Shown here piece after piece: positions 7,995 through 15,577 of a DNA stretch of 64,000 bases. The DNA comes from Tautonia sp040717455. Lineage in GTDB: Bacteria; Planctomycetota; Planctomycetia; Isosphaerales; Isosphaeraceae. Each line of letters starts with the position of its first letter. The first letter of the stretch is position 1. Location of the stretch: the NCBI RefSeq assembly GCF_040717455.1, contig NZ_JBFEFH010000017.1:62001-126000 (forward strand), given 5' to 3'. The translations under genes and the position numbers were made by a program. The notes beneath the pieces are model-generated. The model was not told the DNA's origin, made no database searches, and saw nothing but the letters and a program-made list of their open reading frames with translations.

Positions 7995-8046
7995 AATCCC
8001 CCGGAACTCTGCACAGGAACTCTGCACAGGGTTGCCGGGGGAATTC
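7995..8046. repeat. Tandem 13-mer inside an inverted repeat before int
   Basis: GGAACTCTGCACA occurs twice in direct tandem (8003-8015 and 8016-8028). It is flanked by an inverted repeat: AAATCCCCCGG to the left (7994-8004) and CCGGGGGAATT to the right (8035-8045), with one mismatch. The block sits between the integrase start and the tRNA. Direct repeats here are typical arm-type or excisionase sites, or the integrase promoter region. Confidence 0.55.
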
Positions 8047-8076
8047 TAGGATCGTCGCAAGTCGTTTGCCAGTCTT

Positions 8077-8153
<77 letters not shown>

Positions 8154-8177
8154 TTGGTGTCACGAATGACGAGGGTG

Positions 8178-8205
8178 ATTATAAGGGTTAAAGAGCGGCT
8201 GTCAA
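8178..8205 (-). promoter_or_regulatory. Sigma70 promoter of tRNA-Pro
   Basis: On the minus strand TTGACA (8200-8205) and TATAAT (8178-8183), both perfect consensus boxes, are separated by 16 bases and lie about 25 bases before the mature tRNA 5' end. This is an unusually strong promoter, as expected for a stable RNA. Confidence 0.85.
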
Positions 8206-8247
8206 CTGCGGTCGGGGAGAGGGGGAGATTTGGTTCGAAATCGAGGG

Positions 8248-9396
8248 TCAGCGGGTGAGAAATTGGTCGAACCAGGCGAAGGCTTCGGCTTGCATGGGGA
8301 GGTCGAACCTGTGGCGGCCGGGGTAGAAGGTGCCGCGATAGCGATCGGGGGAGCCGGCCTTGGTGAACAGGTCGGAGAGCATCTGATCGGAGCGGCGCAT
8401 TTCGGGGAGGGTGAAGAGGGAGTCTTCCTCGTCGTACTGGACGAGCGTCGGGCGTGGGACGCGAAGGCCGAGGATCTCCGGGTAGTCGAGGTCTCGCGGT
8501 AGTCCGGGGACGTAAATCATCCACGTGTGAGTATGGCTTTTGTGGAGGAGGTAGTCGCGCCAGGTGCTCATCATGCCGACGCAGCACGCCGCGGCGATGC
8601 GGTCGTCGGTTCCGGCGAGGAAGACCGTGCGGAGGCCGCCCCCGGAGAGGCCGGCGCAGCCGACTCGATCGGCGTCGACGTCGGGACGGGAGCAGAGGTA
8701 GTCGAGCGCGCGGCGATCTTCGGCCAGGAAGACGCCCGGCCAGGTGGTGCCGGCGCAGAAGAGGCTCTTGGCCATGACGCTCTCGTGCTGCGAGGCGAAG
8801 CGGTTGTACGCCTCGATCTCCTCGACCGACTCGGGGTGGACCTCTTCGAGATCTCCCTTGAGGACCCGAGGGACGTCGGCCAGTCGGATGCGACGGCTGG
8901 CGAACGCAAAGGTATCGTGGATGAGGACCGCGTAGCCACGTTTGGCAAGCTCATTGGCCCAGCTCACGCCGCCATAATACTGGTCGCGGTGTTCGACCAT
9001 GATCGGGTGCAGGTCGTCGCCGATCTGCGCGATCTTTCGCCAGCCGAACGCCTTGTTACCCCCGTGGTCGTGCAGGGCAAGCACGGCCGGCAGGGGACCC
9101 GAGGCGTCGGCGGGCTTCAGTAAGACGGCTTCGGTCGGTGGCCCGTAAGGGAGTTGCCAGTTGAGGTGTTCGACGACCAAACCGTCGTAATCGAAGCGGT
9201 GCTGCACCTCAGCCCGAGGGGTGCCCCCGGCTTCGGGTTCGATCATCAGATCGGCCACGCGGCCAAGGGCCTGTCGACGCCAGGTATCGAGATCTTCGGG
9301 AGCAAACCGAGGATGGCGGAACGAGAGCCGAGCGGGACCTTCACCGACGAGTGACGCGGCCCAGGGACCATAAGCCCCGATCATGTTCGGTTCCAC
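8248..9396 (-). CDS. Alpha/beta hydrolase, dienelactone/acetylxylan esterase-like
   Basis: A 382-residue cytoplasmic-looking hydrolase. The oxyanion region is VLALHDHGGNK (around 105-115), the nucleophile elbow GLSGGG (around 245-250), and the C-terminal FYPGRHRFD supplies the catalytic His. YDEEDSLF is a plausible position for the acid. The layout matches large planctomycete dienelactone-hydrolase-like esterases. The GTG at 9396 is preferred because GGAGG lies nine bases upstream, whereas the ATG 12 bases later is too far from it. No signal peptide is seen. The natural substrate cannot be told. The 310 bases between this gene and the next hold no gene I can support. Confidence 0.8.
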   Translation of the reverse strand: MEPNMIGAYGPWAASLVGEGPARLSFRHPRFAPEDLDTWRRQALGRVADLMIEPEAGGTPRAEVQHRFDYDGLVVEHLNWQLPYGPPTEAVLLKPADASGPLPAVLALHDHGGNKAFGWRKIAQIGDDLHPIMVEHRDQYYGGVSWANELAKRGYAVLIHDTFAFASRRIRLADVPRVLKGDLEEVHPESVEEIEAYNRFASQHESVMAKSLFCAGTTWPGVFLAEDRRALDYLCSRPDVDADRVGCAGLSGGGLRTVFLAGTDDRIAAACCVGMMSTWRDYLLHKSHTHTWMIYVPGLPRDLDYPEILGLRVPRPTLVQYDEEDSLFTLPEMRRSDQMLSDLFTKAGSPDRYRGTFYPGRHRFDLPMQAEAFAWFDQFLTR

Positions 9397-9706
9397 GGGA
9401 GATGCCTCCGGTCGGCACGGGCGCCGAGCAAGGTCGAGATTGGACCGAAACAGCCAGGGAGGCGACGGCAGGGCGAACGCGGTGGTTTCGCTCGTCCATC
9501 GCCTTCGCCTCTACACCGGGAGCGGGGCGAATCGCCTGCCGGTCGACTGGCGAAGATCGTCCTCGATTCCAGGATGCTTCACCCCGGCGCGTCTTGCAAT
9601 CACCCGGTCGCCGGACTGTTGCCGATTCCTCTGCTGGGCCAGTACCCTCAGCGGGAGGTGGCGTGGACCTGCGGATCGACTTCCTCGGTGACCTCAGGAG
9701 CCGACC

Positions 9707-9913
9707 ATGGCCGGAATTCAGCATCAGTGGGAATACCGCACCGTTCGTCACGAACGCGGCTGGAGTGAAGACACCCCGGGCGATCTTGCCTCGGAAGCCA
9801 GTGACATCGAGGCAAATCTCCAGACGCTCGGTCAGGAAGGCTGGGAGTTGGTTTGCGTCCTCGGTGATCTCAACGCCGCGATCATGATTCTCAAGCGGCC
9901 GAGTTCGTTTTGA
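9707..9913 (+). CDS. DUF4177-type small protein
   Basis: A 68-residue protein with CAGGAG before its ATG. It has the DUF4177 layout: WEYRTV at the N-terminus, then LQTLGQEGWELVCVL, then IMILKRP at the end, a small alpha/beta fold. The family is widespread in bacteria and has no known biochemical function. It reads towards the CIA30-domain gene 77 bases downstream. Confidence 0.72.
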   Translation: MAGIQHQWEYRTVRHERGWSEDTPGDLASEASDIEANLQTLGQEGWELVCVLGDLNAAIMILKRPSSF

Positions 9914-9990
9914 GCGCGAGCGAGGAGTTTCGCCATCGCTTCGGTGCTCTCATTCGAACCCAGAACCAAGTTCTGAAGGGCAGGAGTGTC

Positions 9991-10605
9991 ATGATTCGGA
10001 CGGACCGCCTGGGCCTCTTTGCGATCCTTCTCGGTGCAATGAACCTTGGGATTCAGGGTGCAGCCAATTCGGATGAAGGCGAGCCGATTCGCCCACTGTT
10101 CGATTTCTCCCACGCGGATGCCTCGGCTGCGTGGCGGAGCGTGAACGATGGTGTAATGGGGGGAGTCTCCGAGGGGGCATTCCGGATCGATGACGAAGGG
10201 GTTCTTCGCTTCGATGGGACACTGTCTCTGGAGAATAATGGCGGATTTGCCTCGATCCGGTCCGTTCCGAAACAACTCGGCCTCGAGTCGGATGATGTGC
10301 TCGTCGTCCGCGTTCGAGGGGACGGCCGCGATTACCTGCTGAACCTCTACGTGCCGACCACGCGGATCGCGTATTCCTACCGGGCACCGATGCCGACGGT
10401 CGCGAACGAATGGACGGAGGTTCGCGTGCCGATTCGCGAGTTCGTTGCCAATTCCTTCGGCCGTCCCGTCGAAGGCGCGGGGCCGGTCGATCCGGATCAG
10501 GTGACGTCGATCGGAATCACCCTGAGCGACAAGCAACCGGGAGGATTCACGCTGGAGGTGGCCTCGATCGGGGTTGGACGATCTGAGAGGAATCAGAAGC
10601 CGTAG
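9991..10605 (+). CDS. Exported CIA30-domain protein
   Basis: A 204-residue protein starting at ATG 9991 with AGGAG upstream. A signal peptide covers about residues 1-25 (LGLFAILLGAMNLGIQGAANS). The mature part is a CIA30/NDUFAF1-like galactose-binding-type beta sandwich: FDFSHADASAAWRSVNDGVMGG near residue 40, a central VRVRGDGRDYLLNLY strand pair and a late ITLSDKQPGGFTLEV. In eukaryotes CIA30 assists complex I assembly; the bacterial exported forms have no proven role. A hairpin starts at its stop codon. Confidence 0.8.
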   Translation: MIRTDRLGLFAILLGAMNLGIQGAANSDEGEPIRPLFDFSHADASAAWRSVNDGVMGGVSEGAFRIDDEGVLRFDGTLSLENNGGFASIRSVPKQLGLESDDVLVVRVRGDGRDYLLNLYVPTTRIAYSYRAPMPTVANEWTEVRVPIREFVANSFGRPVEGAGPVDPDQVTSIGITLSDKQPGGFTLEVASIGVGRSERNQKP

Positions 10606-10641
10606 GGGCCAGCCGGTGCCTCCTGGCGGTCGGCCGGCCCC
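10605..10641. terminator. Bidirectional hairpin between convergent genes
   Basis: Arms GGGGCCAGCCG (10605-10615) and CGGCCGGCCCC (10631-10641) pair with one mismatch around a 15-base loop, between the CIA30 gene and the convergent rhodanese gene (stop at 10652). No T-run is present on either side. Confidence 0.5.
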
Positions 10642-10651
10642 GTTCGACGGA

Positions 10652-11206
10652 TCACTTCGCACACGAGGTGTCGCAGCCGACGCGGTTCCAGGGCATCCTG
10701 GCGAGCATCATCCCCATGCCGCAGGTGTTGGTGATCCCGGCGAAGACCAGGCCAGCCCCGACGAACCCCGGGATGACCAGGAACCAGGGAGTCACAAAGG
10801 CCCCCAGCGCGGTGCCGATGGCCACCAGCGTCCCGGCGGCGATGCGGACCTGGCGTTCAAGCGAGATGGCCTTTTTTCCCCGTACTACCGGCAATCCGGC
10901 CGCTTCCCAGGCCTGGGTGCCGCCTTCCACATTGACAACGTTTTCGAAACCGGCCGCGACGAACGTTTCGGCGGCTTTCTGAGCACGTCCGCCGCTCCGG
11001 CAGATCAAGTACAGCGGCTCCTCTCTGGAGCCGTTGCGGCCGTCCATCACCGACCTCGGCTCGAGCTGATCGAGCGGCACCAGCCGGGCCGGCTCGGCGT
11101 GGACCTCGCGGAATTCGACCGGGGTCCGCACGTCGATCAGGTCGACCGGCTTGCCCTGCTTGCGTCGCTCTTCCAGGGCTTGGGGTGAAATGGTGGCAAT
11201 GCCCAT
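10652..11206 (-). CDS. Rhodanese-YgaP-type membrane sulfurtransferase
   Basis: A 184-residue protein with an N-terminal rhodanese domain (residues 8-110) and a C-terminal membrane part of the YgaP/DUF2892 type. The active-site loop CRSGGRAQKA has the sulfur-accepting Cys near residue 70, and DLIDVRTPVEF is the typical rhodanese start. Two helices follow (about 123-160: IAAGTLVAIGTALGAFV and FLVIPGFVGAGLVFAGIT), then a Cys-containing tail. YgaP-like proteins move sulfane sulfur at the inner membrane. It is the last gene of an operon with DsrE and a conserved unknown protein under a divergent ArsR regulator. Confidence 0.88.
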   Translation of the reverse strand: MGIATISPQALEERRKQGKPVDLIDVRTPVEFREVHAEPARLVPLDQLEPRSVMDGRNGSREEPLYLICRSGGRAQKAAETFVAAGFENVVNVEGGTQAWEAAGLPVVRGKKAISLERQVRIAAGTLVAIGTALGAFVTPWFLVIPGFVGAGLVFAGITNTCGMGMMLARMPWNRVGCDTSCAK

Positions 11207-11262
11207 CAGAATGTCTCCCTTCTCCGATCAATTGCGGGAAGCGTTGTCGAACACTCTCCCGA

Positions 11263-11703
11263 TCAAGGCCTGAAATACGCAAACCCATCATATTGCTGAC
11301 GACGGACCACCTCGACCGCCCCCGACGGGACGGTGCCGACCCCCGGCACCAGGTCGTCACGGGTGATCCCGTTGCGTCGCATCGTGTTTTCGCAGGCGAC
11401 AAAGCGCACGCCACGGTCGATCAGCGAGGTGATCGCATCGGCATGGTCTGTGCGACTCGATTCCACCACGTTGATCCCCCCGCTATGACAAACGACCACG
11501 ACCTGGGCCCCGGGATCGGCCTCCAGGATTCTCGAGATGTTCTTCATCCCCTGGCCCTGACGCCCGGTATCGGCGAAATTCAGGTGCACCAGGACGCGGA
11601 GCGATTCCTCCTGCTCTCGATCGTCGGCGCGGGAGCCGGACTGGCTGAGCGCGACGCCGACACCGATCAGAGCCAGGGCGGCCCAGGCAATTCTGGAGGT
11701 CAT
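11263..11703 (-). CDS. Exported DsrE-family protein
   Basis: A 146-residue protein starting at ATG 11703 (GAGGAGA upstream); the frame is open further up but without a start signal. A signal peptide covers residues 1-25. The mature part is a DsrE/F-like Rossmann-type fold: LRVLVHLNFADTG, then VVVVCHSGGINVV, then VRFVACENTMRRNGI, with two conserved cysteines (in VCHSGG and ACENTM). DsrE proteins handle protein-bound persulfide; periplasmic members accompany sulfur oxidation and sulfide-response genes. It lies between the conserved unknown gene (82 bases upstream) and the rhodanese-YgaP gene (56 bases downstream). Confidence 0.82.
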   Translation of the reverse strand: MTSRIAWAALALIGVGVALSQSGSRADDREQEESLRVLVHLNFADTGRQGQGMKNISRILEADPGAQVVVVCHSGGINVVESSRTDHADAITSLIDRGVRFVACENTMRRNGITRDDLVPGVGTVPSGAVEVVRRQQYDGFAYFRP

Positions 11704-11785
11704 GAAACGGTCTCCTCGTTCAAGCCGATCTCGTTGGCCGATCGTACAGGCTCGATCGGCCGGCATCCCGACATGCAAAGGGGGC

Positions 11786-12436
11786 TTACGGTCGCTGCCC
11801 TCGACCTCGGCCGCCCGCCCAGGGAGGCCGAGCGGCCTGGTGCCCTCCCTCGACGAAGCGGCTGACCTGCCTCGCATGGGACCGGATCAAGGTCACGACT
11901 TCGGGGTTCTCACTGGTTTCGACCACCTCAATCCCTCCCCCGATGTCCGTCCAGGTGATGGTGATTTCATCGGCATGGGCGAAGATCTCCCGGAACAGGG
12001 GATCCCAGGCCCGGACCTGCCGGCCGGATTCCAGCCGTTTCGCCATCTGCCGCACGTGCTCACGGAGTGAAGCGACCAGCTCGGGACGATCCGTGACCGT
12101 CCTGGTCCGGACCCCGCCCTCAATCTCGTTCACGGTCCGCGTGATCGATCGATGATCGCCGAGGAGTGCCCTGATGTTGCCGTGCTCGGCGACAGACATC
12201 CCGGGAGTATCCTCGCCGGACATTCCGGGGCGTCGGGCCACGTTCGGACCGGCACCGGGACCCAGGCCATGCCTCGGCCCTCGACCCGCCCCGTGGCCCG
12301 GCCCATGGCCGCCTCGGCCCGGGCGGACCTGGCCGGCGTGTCCCGCCGGCTGGGATTCCGGGCCATGGTCGTGCCGCGACGGCACTCCCGGAGGCCCGAT
12401 CAAGAACGCCGCGACCGCGATCGCAAGGGGGCTCAT
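11786..12436 (-). CDS. Exported protein with conserved uncharacterised domain
   Basis: A 216-residue protein at the head of the DsrE/rhodanese operon, with AGGAG before its ATG. It has a short hydrophobic N-terminus (signal peptide, residues 1-15), a Gly/His/Pro-rich linker (about 20-75) and a conserved-looking domain at 85-195: LLGDHRSITRTV, EGGVRTRTVTDRPE, VRAWDPLFREIFAHAD, then a second EVVETSENPEVV. The two related halves (a GGV/GGI hairpin followed by a 'xTSx(N/R)PE' turn) suggest an internal duplication. I remember similar unannotated proteins beside sulfur genes in other bacteria but cannot name a family. His-rich linkers often bind metal. Confidence 0.7.
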   Translation of the reverse strand: MSPLAIAVAAFLIGPPGVPSRHDHGPESQPAGHAGQVRPGRGGHGPGHGAGRGPRHGLGPGAGPNVARRPGMSGEDTPGMSVAEHGNIRALLGDHRSITRTVNEIEGGVRTRTVTDRPELVASLREHVRQMAKRLESGRQVRAWDPLFREIFAHADEITITWTDIGGGIEVVETSENPEVVTLIRSHARQVSRFVEGGHQAARPPWAGGRGRGQRP

Positions 12437-12526
12437 CGCTCAAGGCTCCTGTTCTGACGAGGCCGACCGACTTCATCACCTTTCCCGGACCGATCGCCGT
12501 GCTACAATGTCTCTACGCGACAAGAT

Positions 12527-12554
12527 GACTGTATTCCAATTCAGTTGAATAGTC
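12527..12554. promoter_or_regulatory. ArsR-type operator, divergent sulfur locus
   Basis: ATTCAGTTGAAT (12539-12550) has perfect 5-bp arms. It is nested in a larger dyad with GACT (12527-12530) plus ATTC (12533-12536) on the left and GAATAGTC (12547-12554) on the right. It lies ten bases before the ArsR start and in front of the divergent operon. ATTC/GAAT dyads are typical ArsR-family sites, including those of sulfide-responsive members. Confidence 0.6.
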
Positions 12555-12560
12555 AAGCCC

Positions 12561-12920
12561 ATGCCTGCCACGATTCCCGACGCGTTCCTCGACGTGATGG
12601 CCGAGAAGTTCCGAATGCTCGCGGACCCGACCCGCCTGGCGATCCTCCGCGCCTTGATGCAAGGGGAGCGGAACGTGACCCAGGTGGTCGAGGAGACCGG
12701 GAGGAATCAAGCGAACGTGTCGAAGCACCTGAAGCTGCTCGCGGACGCCGGCCTGGTCAGCCGTCGGAAGCAGGGTTTGCAGGTTTTCTACCGGCTTGAC
12801 GATCCGCTGGTCGATCGGCTCTGCAAGCTTGTGTGCGAGACGATCGTTCAGGATGCGCAGCAGGCCGTCGAACGCCAGAAGTCACTGCTGTCGGGCTGGG
12901 GCGGCGACGGCGGGGCTTGA
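12561..12920 (+). CDS. ArsR-family transcriptional regulator
   Basis: A 119-residue winged-helix repressor: MLADPTRLAILRALMQGERNV, then a recognition helix with NQANVSKHLKLLADAGLV, then the wing SRRKQGLQVFYRLDD. Metal-sensing CxC motifs of ArsR itself are absent. The only two cysteines are close together in the C-terminal helix (LCKLVCETI), so thiol or persulfide sensing is possible, as in the BigR/SqrR group, although their usual second Cys near residue 40 is missing. It probably represses itself and the divergent DsrE/rhodanese operon through the dyad just upstream. Confidence 0.87.
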   Translation: MPATIPDAFLDVMAEKFRMLADPTRLAILRALMQGERNVTQVVEETGRNQANVSKHLKLLADAGLVSRRKQGLQVFYRLDDPLVDRLCKLVCETIVQDAQQAVERQKSLLSGWGGDGGA

Positions 12921-13323
12921 TCGTATTCACCGAATCGGGACGAATCGAAGCGGTCGCATGGTTCCCAGGAGCGGTATTCGCATGGGGCGGGCGCTTTCTG
13001 GACCGGACGGACCATCCCTCCCCGGCCCGAGCCTTCGGCGGCCCTTGCCATGGACGCTGCCGACCCAAACCTGAGAGAAGCCCGATCACGCCCGCGGGTG
13101 GGCTTGACGGGGCGATCCTGACCGTGCTGCTCACCCCTCTTGGGTGAAACACGACTGCCTGAGGCGTATCGGTGAGCCGGTGCCCCGTCGAGCGGGACGG
13201 CCGACCGGTGGATCACGGCATACGAATCGCATGGTTCAATCGGGCAAGCGACTGCCGGGTCGCGTGCAATTCAGGGCGTCGATCCGGCGATTCTCCACCA
13301 GAGAGGTCCACGGAGCCCTTGCC
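12921..13323. other. Intergenic region, no gene supported
   Basis: About 400 bases between the ArsR gene and the YgaP-TM protein gene. Short open frames exist on both strands, but none has a ribosome site and a protein-like composition. I see no clear repeat or promoter. Confidence 0.5.
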
Positions 13324-13782
13324 ATGATCCCCTCCACGGTCGGCCGCATCACCGAGAACTCCCCCGATTTCGCCAACCGGGCGATCCAGCAGCAGACAGA
13401 GGCACGGATCCGTCATTTTGCCTCGGCCGGTCCGCTGGCGATCGACCGTCGGCTCCGGCAGCTCGACCAGGAGTGGGATATTGAGCGCGTGCTGGAAGCC
13501 AACGCCTCGAGTCTCATCCTGGCGGGCATGGCGCTGGGATCTTTCGTCGATCGCCGCTATTACCTGTTGCCCACCGTGGTGGCAGGGTTCTTGCTCCAGC
13601 ACGCGATCCAGGGTTGGTGCCCTCCCTTGCCGTTGTTCCGTCGGATGGGCGTACGAACCGCCCACGAGATCGAGCAGGAACGCCACGCCCTGCTGCTCTT
13701 GCGAGGCGATTTGCAAGGGATGACGGGCGACACCGATTACGGCCGGCTGGAGCAGGCGCTTCAGGCGATTCGAGCTGAGTGA
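13324..13782 (+). CDS. DUF2892/YgaP-TM-type membrane protein
   Basis: A 152-residue protein starting at ATG 13324. The N-terminal 55 residues are hydrophilic (TENSPDFANRAIQQQTEARI). Residues 60-110 resemble the YgaP transmembrane module: ILAGMALGSFVDRRYYLLPTVV, then AGFLLQHAIQGWCPPLPLFRRMGVRTAHEIEQER. The C-terminal helix is charged. It lacks a rhodanese domain, so it could work with the nearby rhodanese-YgaP protein or carry out the same membrane role alone. It lies 400 bases downstream of the ArsR gene, and may be in its regulon, which is inference. Confidence 0.75.
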   Translation: MIPSTVGRITENSPDFANRAIQQQTEARIRHFASAGPLAIDRRLRQLDQEWDIERVLEANASSLILAGMALGSFVDRRYYLLPTVVAGFLLQHAIQGWCPPLPLFRRMGVRTAHEIEQERHALLLLRGDLQGMTGDTDYGRLEQALQAIRAE

Positions 13783-14069
13783 TCTTGGTTCAAATCCATG
13801 ATGTCCGAAGCTTGATTGCCGAGGAGGTGATGCGTCAAGCGGGTCGATCGTACCAGGGACGGTCGTCGGTTCCGTTGGCGGCGGGGCCGATCGCGGATTC
13901 GTTCCAGCCTGAGCATGGCGAGTGCCGATCAATCTTTGGCGATTTCGCAAACGCCCCACGCGTCGTCCGCGAGACCCTTGTCCGCGACGACGCTCGACGT
14001 GGTTTTGCCGATCGACCTGACCGCAAGCGATCAGATTGTTGGTCGAGCGAACCGAGCAGGAGGTGATCG

Positions 14070-14369
14070 ATGAGCCAGACGCAGGTCGACCCCTCGATCG
14101 ACATGATCCGCTGGACCTTCACGGCGAATCCGGACCGAGGCGACGAGATGGTGGCCTACTTGAACGACCTGGGAGCCGACCTCGTCTCCCGGAGCGACGC
14201 CCAGTTCTGGGTCCTCTGGGACGAGCCGGGCTCGGACCTCGACGAGGTGGTCGAGCGTCTCTGGGCCATCAATGGCGCCCCGTTCGAAGTCACCCACGAG
14301 ACGTTCCATCGCCTCGACCTGCTCGTCTATCAGGCCGAAGACGGCGAGACCGAGTCTGAGGCGGCCTGA
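14070..14369 (+). CDS. Small protein, unknown function
   Basis: A 99-residue protein with an excellent AGGAGGTGATCG ribosome site. It is acidic and soluble: MIRWTFTANPDRGDEMVAYLNDLGADLVSRSDAQFWVLWDEP has the alternating pattern of a small alpha/beta domain (perhaps ferredoxin-like), ending in an acidic tail. No family recognised. The region before it (13783-14069) shows no other gene. Confidence 0.6.
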   Translation: MSQTQVDPSIDMIRWTFTANPDRGDEMVAYLNDLGADLVSRSDAQFWVLWDEPGSDLDEVVERLWAINGAPFEVTHETFHRLDLLVYQAEDGETESEAA

Positions 14370-14401
14370 TCGCGGGCCGTCGACTCCTGACCTGAGGGGG
14401 A

Positions 14402-14424
14402 GCCGGTCCATCGCCGTGACCGGC
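14402..14424. terminator. Weak hairpin between convergent genes
   Basis: GCCGGTC (14402-14408) pairs perfectly with GACCGGC (14418-14424) between the stop of the small unknown gene (14369) and that of the nitrilase-type gene (14427). It may terminate both; no T-run. Confidence 0.35.
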
Positions 14425-14426
14425 CC

Positions 14427-15374
14427 TCACGGATTCTCAGATGAGTGGCCCTCGGCGGATTGGTTCGTCGGATCCGCCACGATCCTCACCCGATCGATTC
14501 CCTCACGCCACCAGTCCCTCAAGGGGCCTCGCGAGAGGCTTCGCATGGCATTGGCGGCCGAGGCTCGAGGAAGTTCGAGGTTCGCCCGAACCGCCTCCTC
14601 CTCGAACATCGACGCCTCGACCATGATCGTGCCGTCGGGGTCGATGATCCGGCTTTGTCCGTGCGAGCCGCTCAGGTCGTCGTTCGCCGGGGCATTGGCG
14701 TGGACGACGAACACCGAGTTCTCGACCGCCCTTGCCTGGATTTGCGCCCGGTACGGGCCGACCTTCCGCTCCTGCCGAATGCCCGACTCGTGCGAGAGGT
14801 AGAAGATGACCCGAGCGCCGGCCAGGACCGGCAATCGGACCAGTTCCGGATACCGCTCGTCGTGACAGATGATGATCGAGCAGGGGACCCCTTCGACCGG
14901 GAAGACCGAGAGGTGATCTCCCGGGGTGGGCCACGGCTCGGCGAGCTGCACCTTGTGATAGCGCTCGATCACCGTTCCCCTCGGGCCGATGACGATTGCC
15001 GAGTTGTACAACGCTTCGCCGTCTCGGTACGGGGTCCCCACGATGGCCGTGATTCCGGCCTCCTGACAGGCCCGGGCAATCCGACGCTCGGCCGAGCGAA
15101 GTTGCTCGGCCGTTGCCGCGGTCGCCTCGTCCTCGAAGTATCCCGTGACCGCGCACTCCGGGAAGACGGCGACCTGAACCCCTTCCGCCCCAAGTTCCCG
15201 AAGTTGTGCGACGATGCGATCCACATTCGACTCGATCCCTCGAGTCGATCTCAATTGTACGGCGGCCACGCGGAGCGTCTCGGGGGTGGATCCTGACGGT
15301 TCCTCCGCGTGCACGGTGGGTGTGGTCGCGGCGACGAGGACCACGAGTATCTGTGTGAAACGTTTGGGCATCAT
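14427..15374 (-). CDS. Exported carbon-nitrogen hydrolase (nitrilase superfamily)
   Basis: A 315-residue enzyme starting at ATG 15374 (GGGGGA upstream). Residues 1-23 are a signal peptide. The catalytic Glu-Lys-Cys triad is visible: E73 in FPECAVTGYF, K141 in YHKVQL and C170 in IIICHDERYPE. The fold is the usual alpha-beta-beta-alpha of nitrilases, amidases and N-carbamoylases. The substrate cannot be predicted from sequence. Export is unusual for this family but seen in several planctomycetes. It is divergent from the large esterase gene that follows. Confidence 0.87.
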   Translation of the reverse strand: MMPKRFTQILVVLVAATTPTVHAEEPSGSTPETLRVAAVQLRSTRGIESNVDRIVAQLRELGAEGVQVAVFPECAVTGYFEDEATAATAEQLRSAERRIARACQEAGITAIVGTPYRDGEALYNSAIVIGPRGTVIERYHKVQLAEPWPTPGDHLSVFPVEGVPCSIIICHDERYPELVRLPVLAGARVIFYLSHESGIRQERKVGPYRAQIQARAVENSVFVVHANAPANDDLSGSHGQSRIIDPDGTIMVEASMFEEEAVRANLELPRASAANAMRSLSRGPLRDWWREGIDRVRIVADPTNQSAEGHSSENP

Positions 15375-15577
15375 TGCAGTCCCCCAGCTCATCGAGCTCG
15401 GCCATCGGCACGAATCCTGATCGAGCCGTATCACCTTACCCTCGATCTGGCTTCGGGCGGTACGTGCTGGCGAAGCCGTCCCCGTTCGGGTGTGATGTCG
15501 AGAAACCCGGCTCGACGCCAACATCGGTGGACGGGTCGGAGTTCCGACCAGGTACAGGATCTCTGCGAGGGGCCGTC

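Noticed and set aside
13779..14066. 95-codon frame before the small unknown gene
   Set aside because: No ribosome site and an Arg/Ser-rich composition; the downstream gene has a strong AGGAGG.
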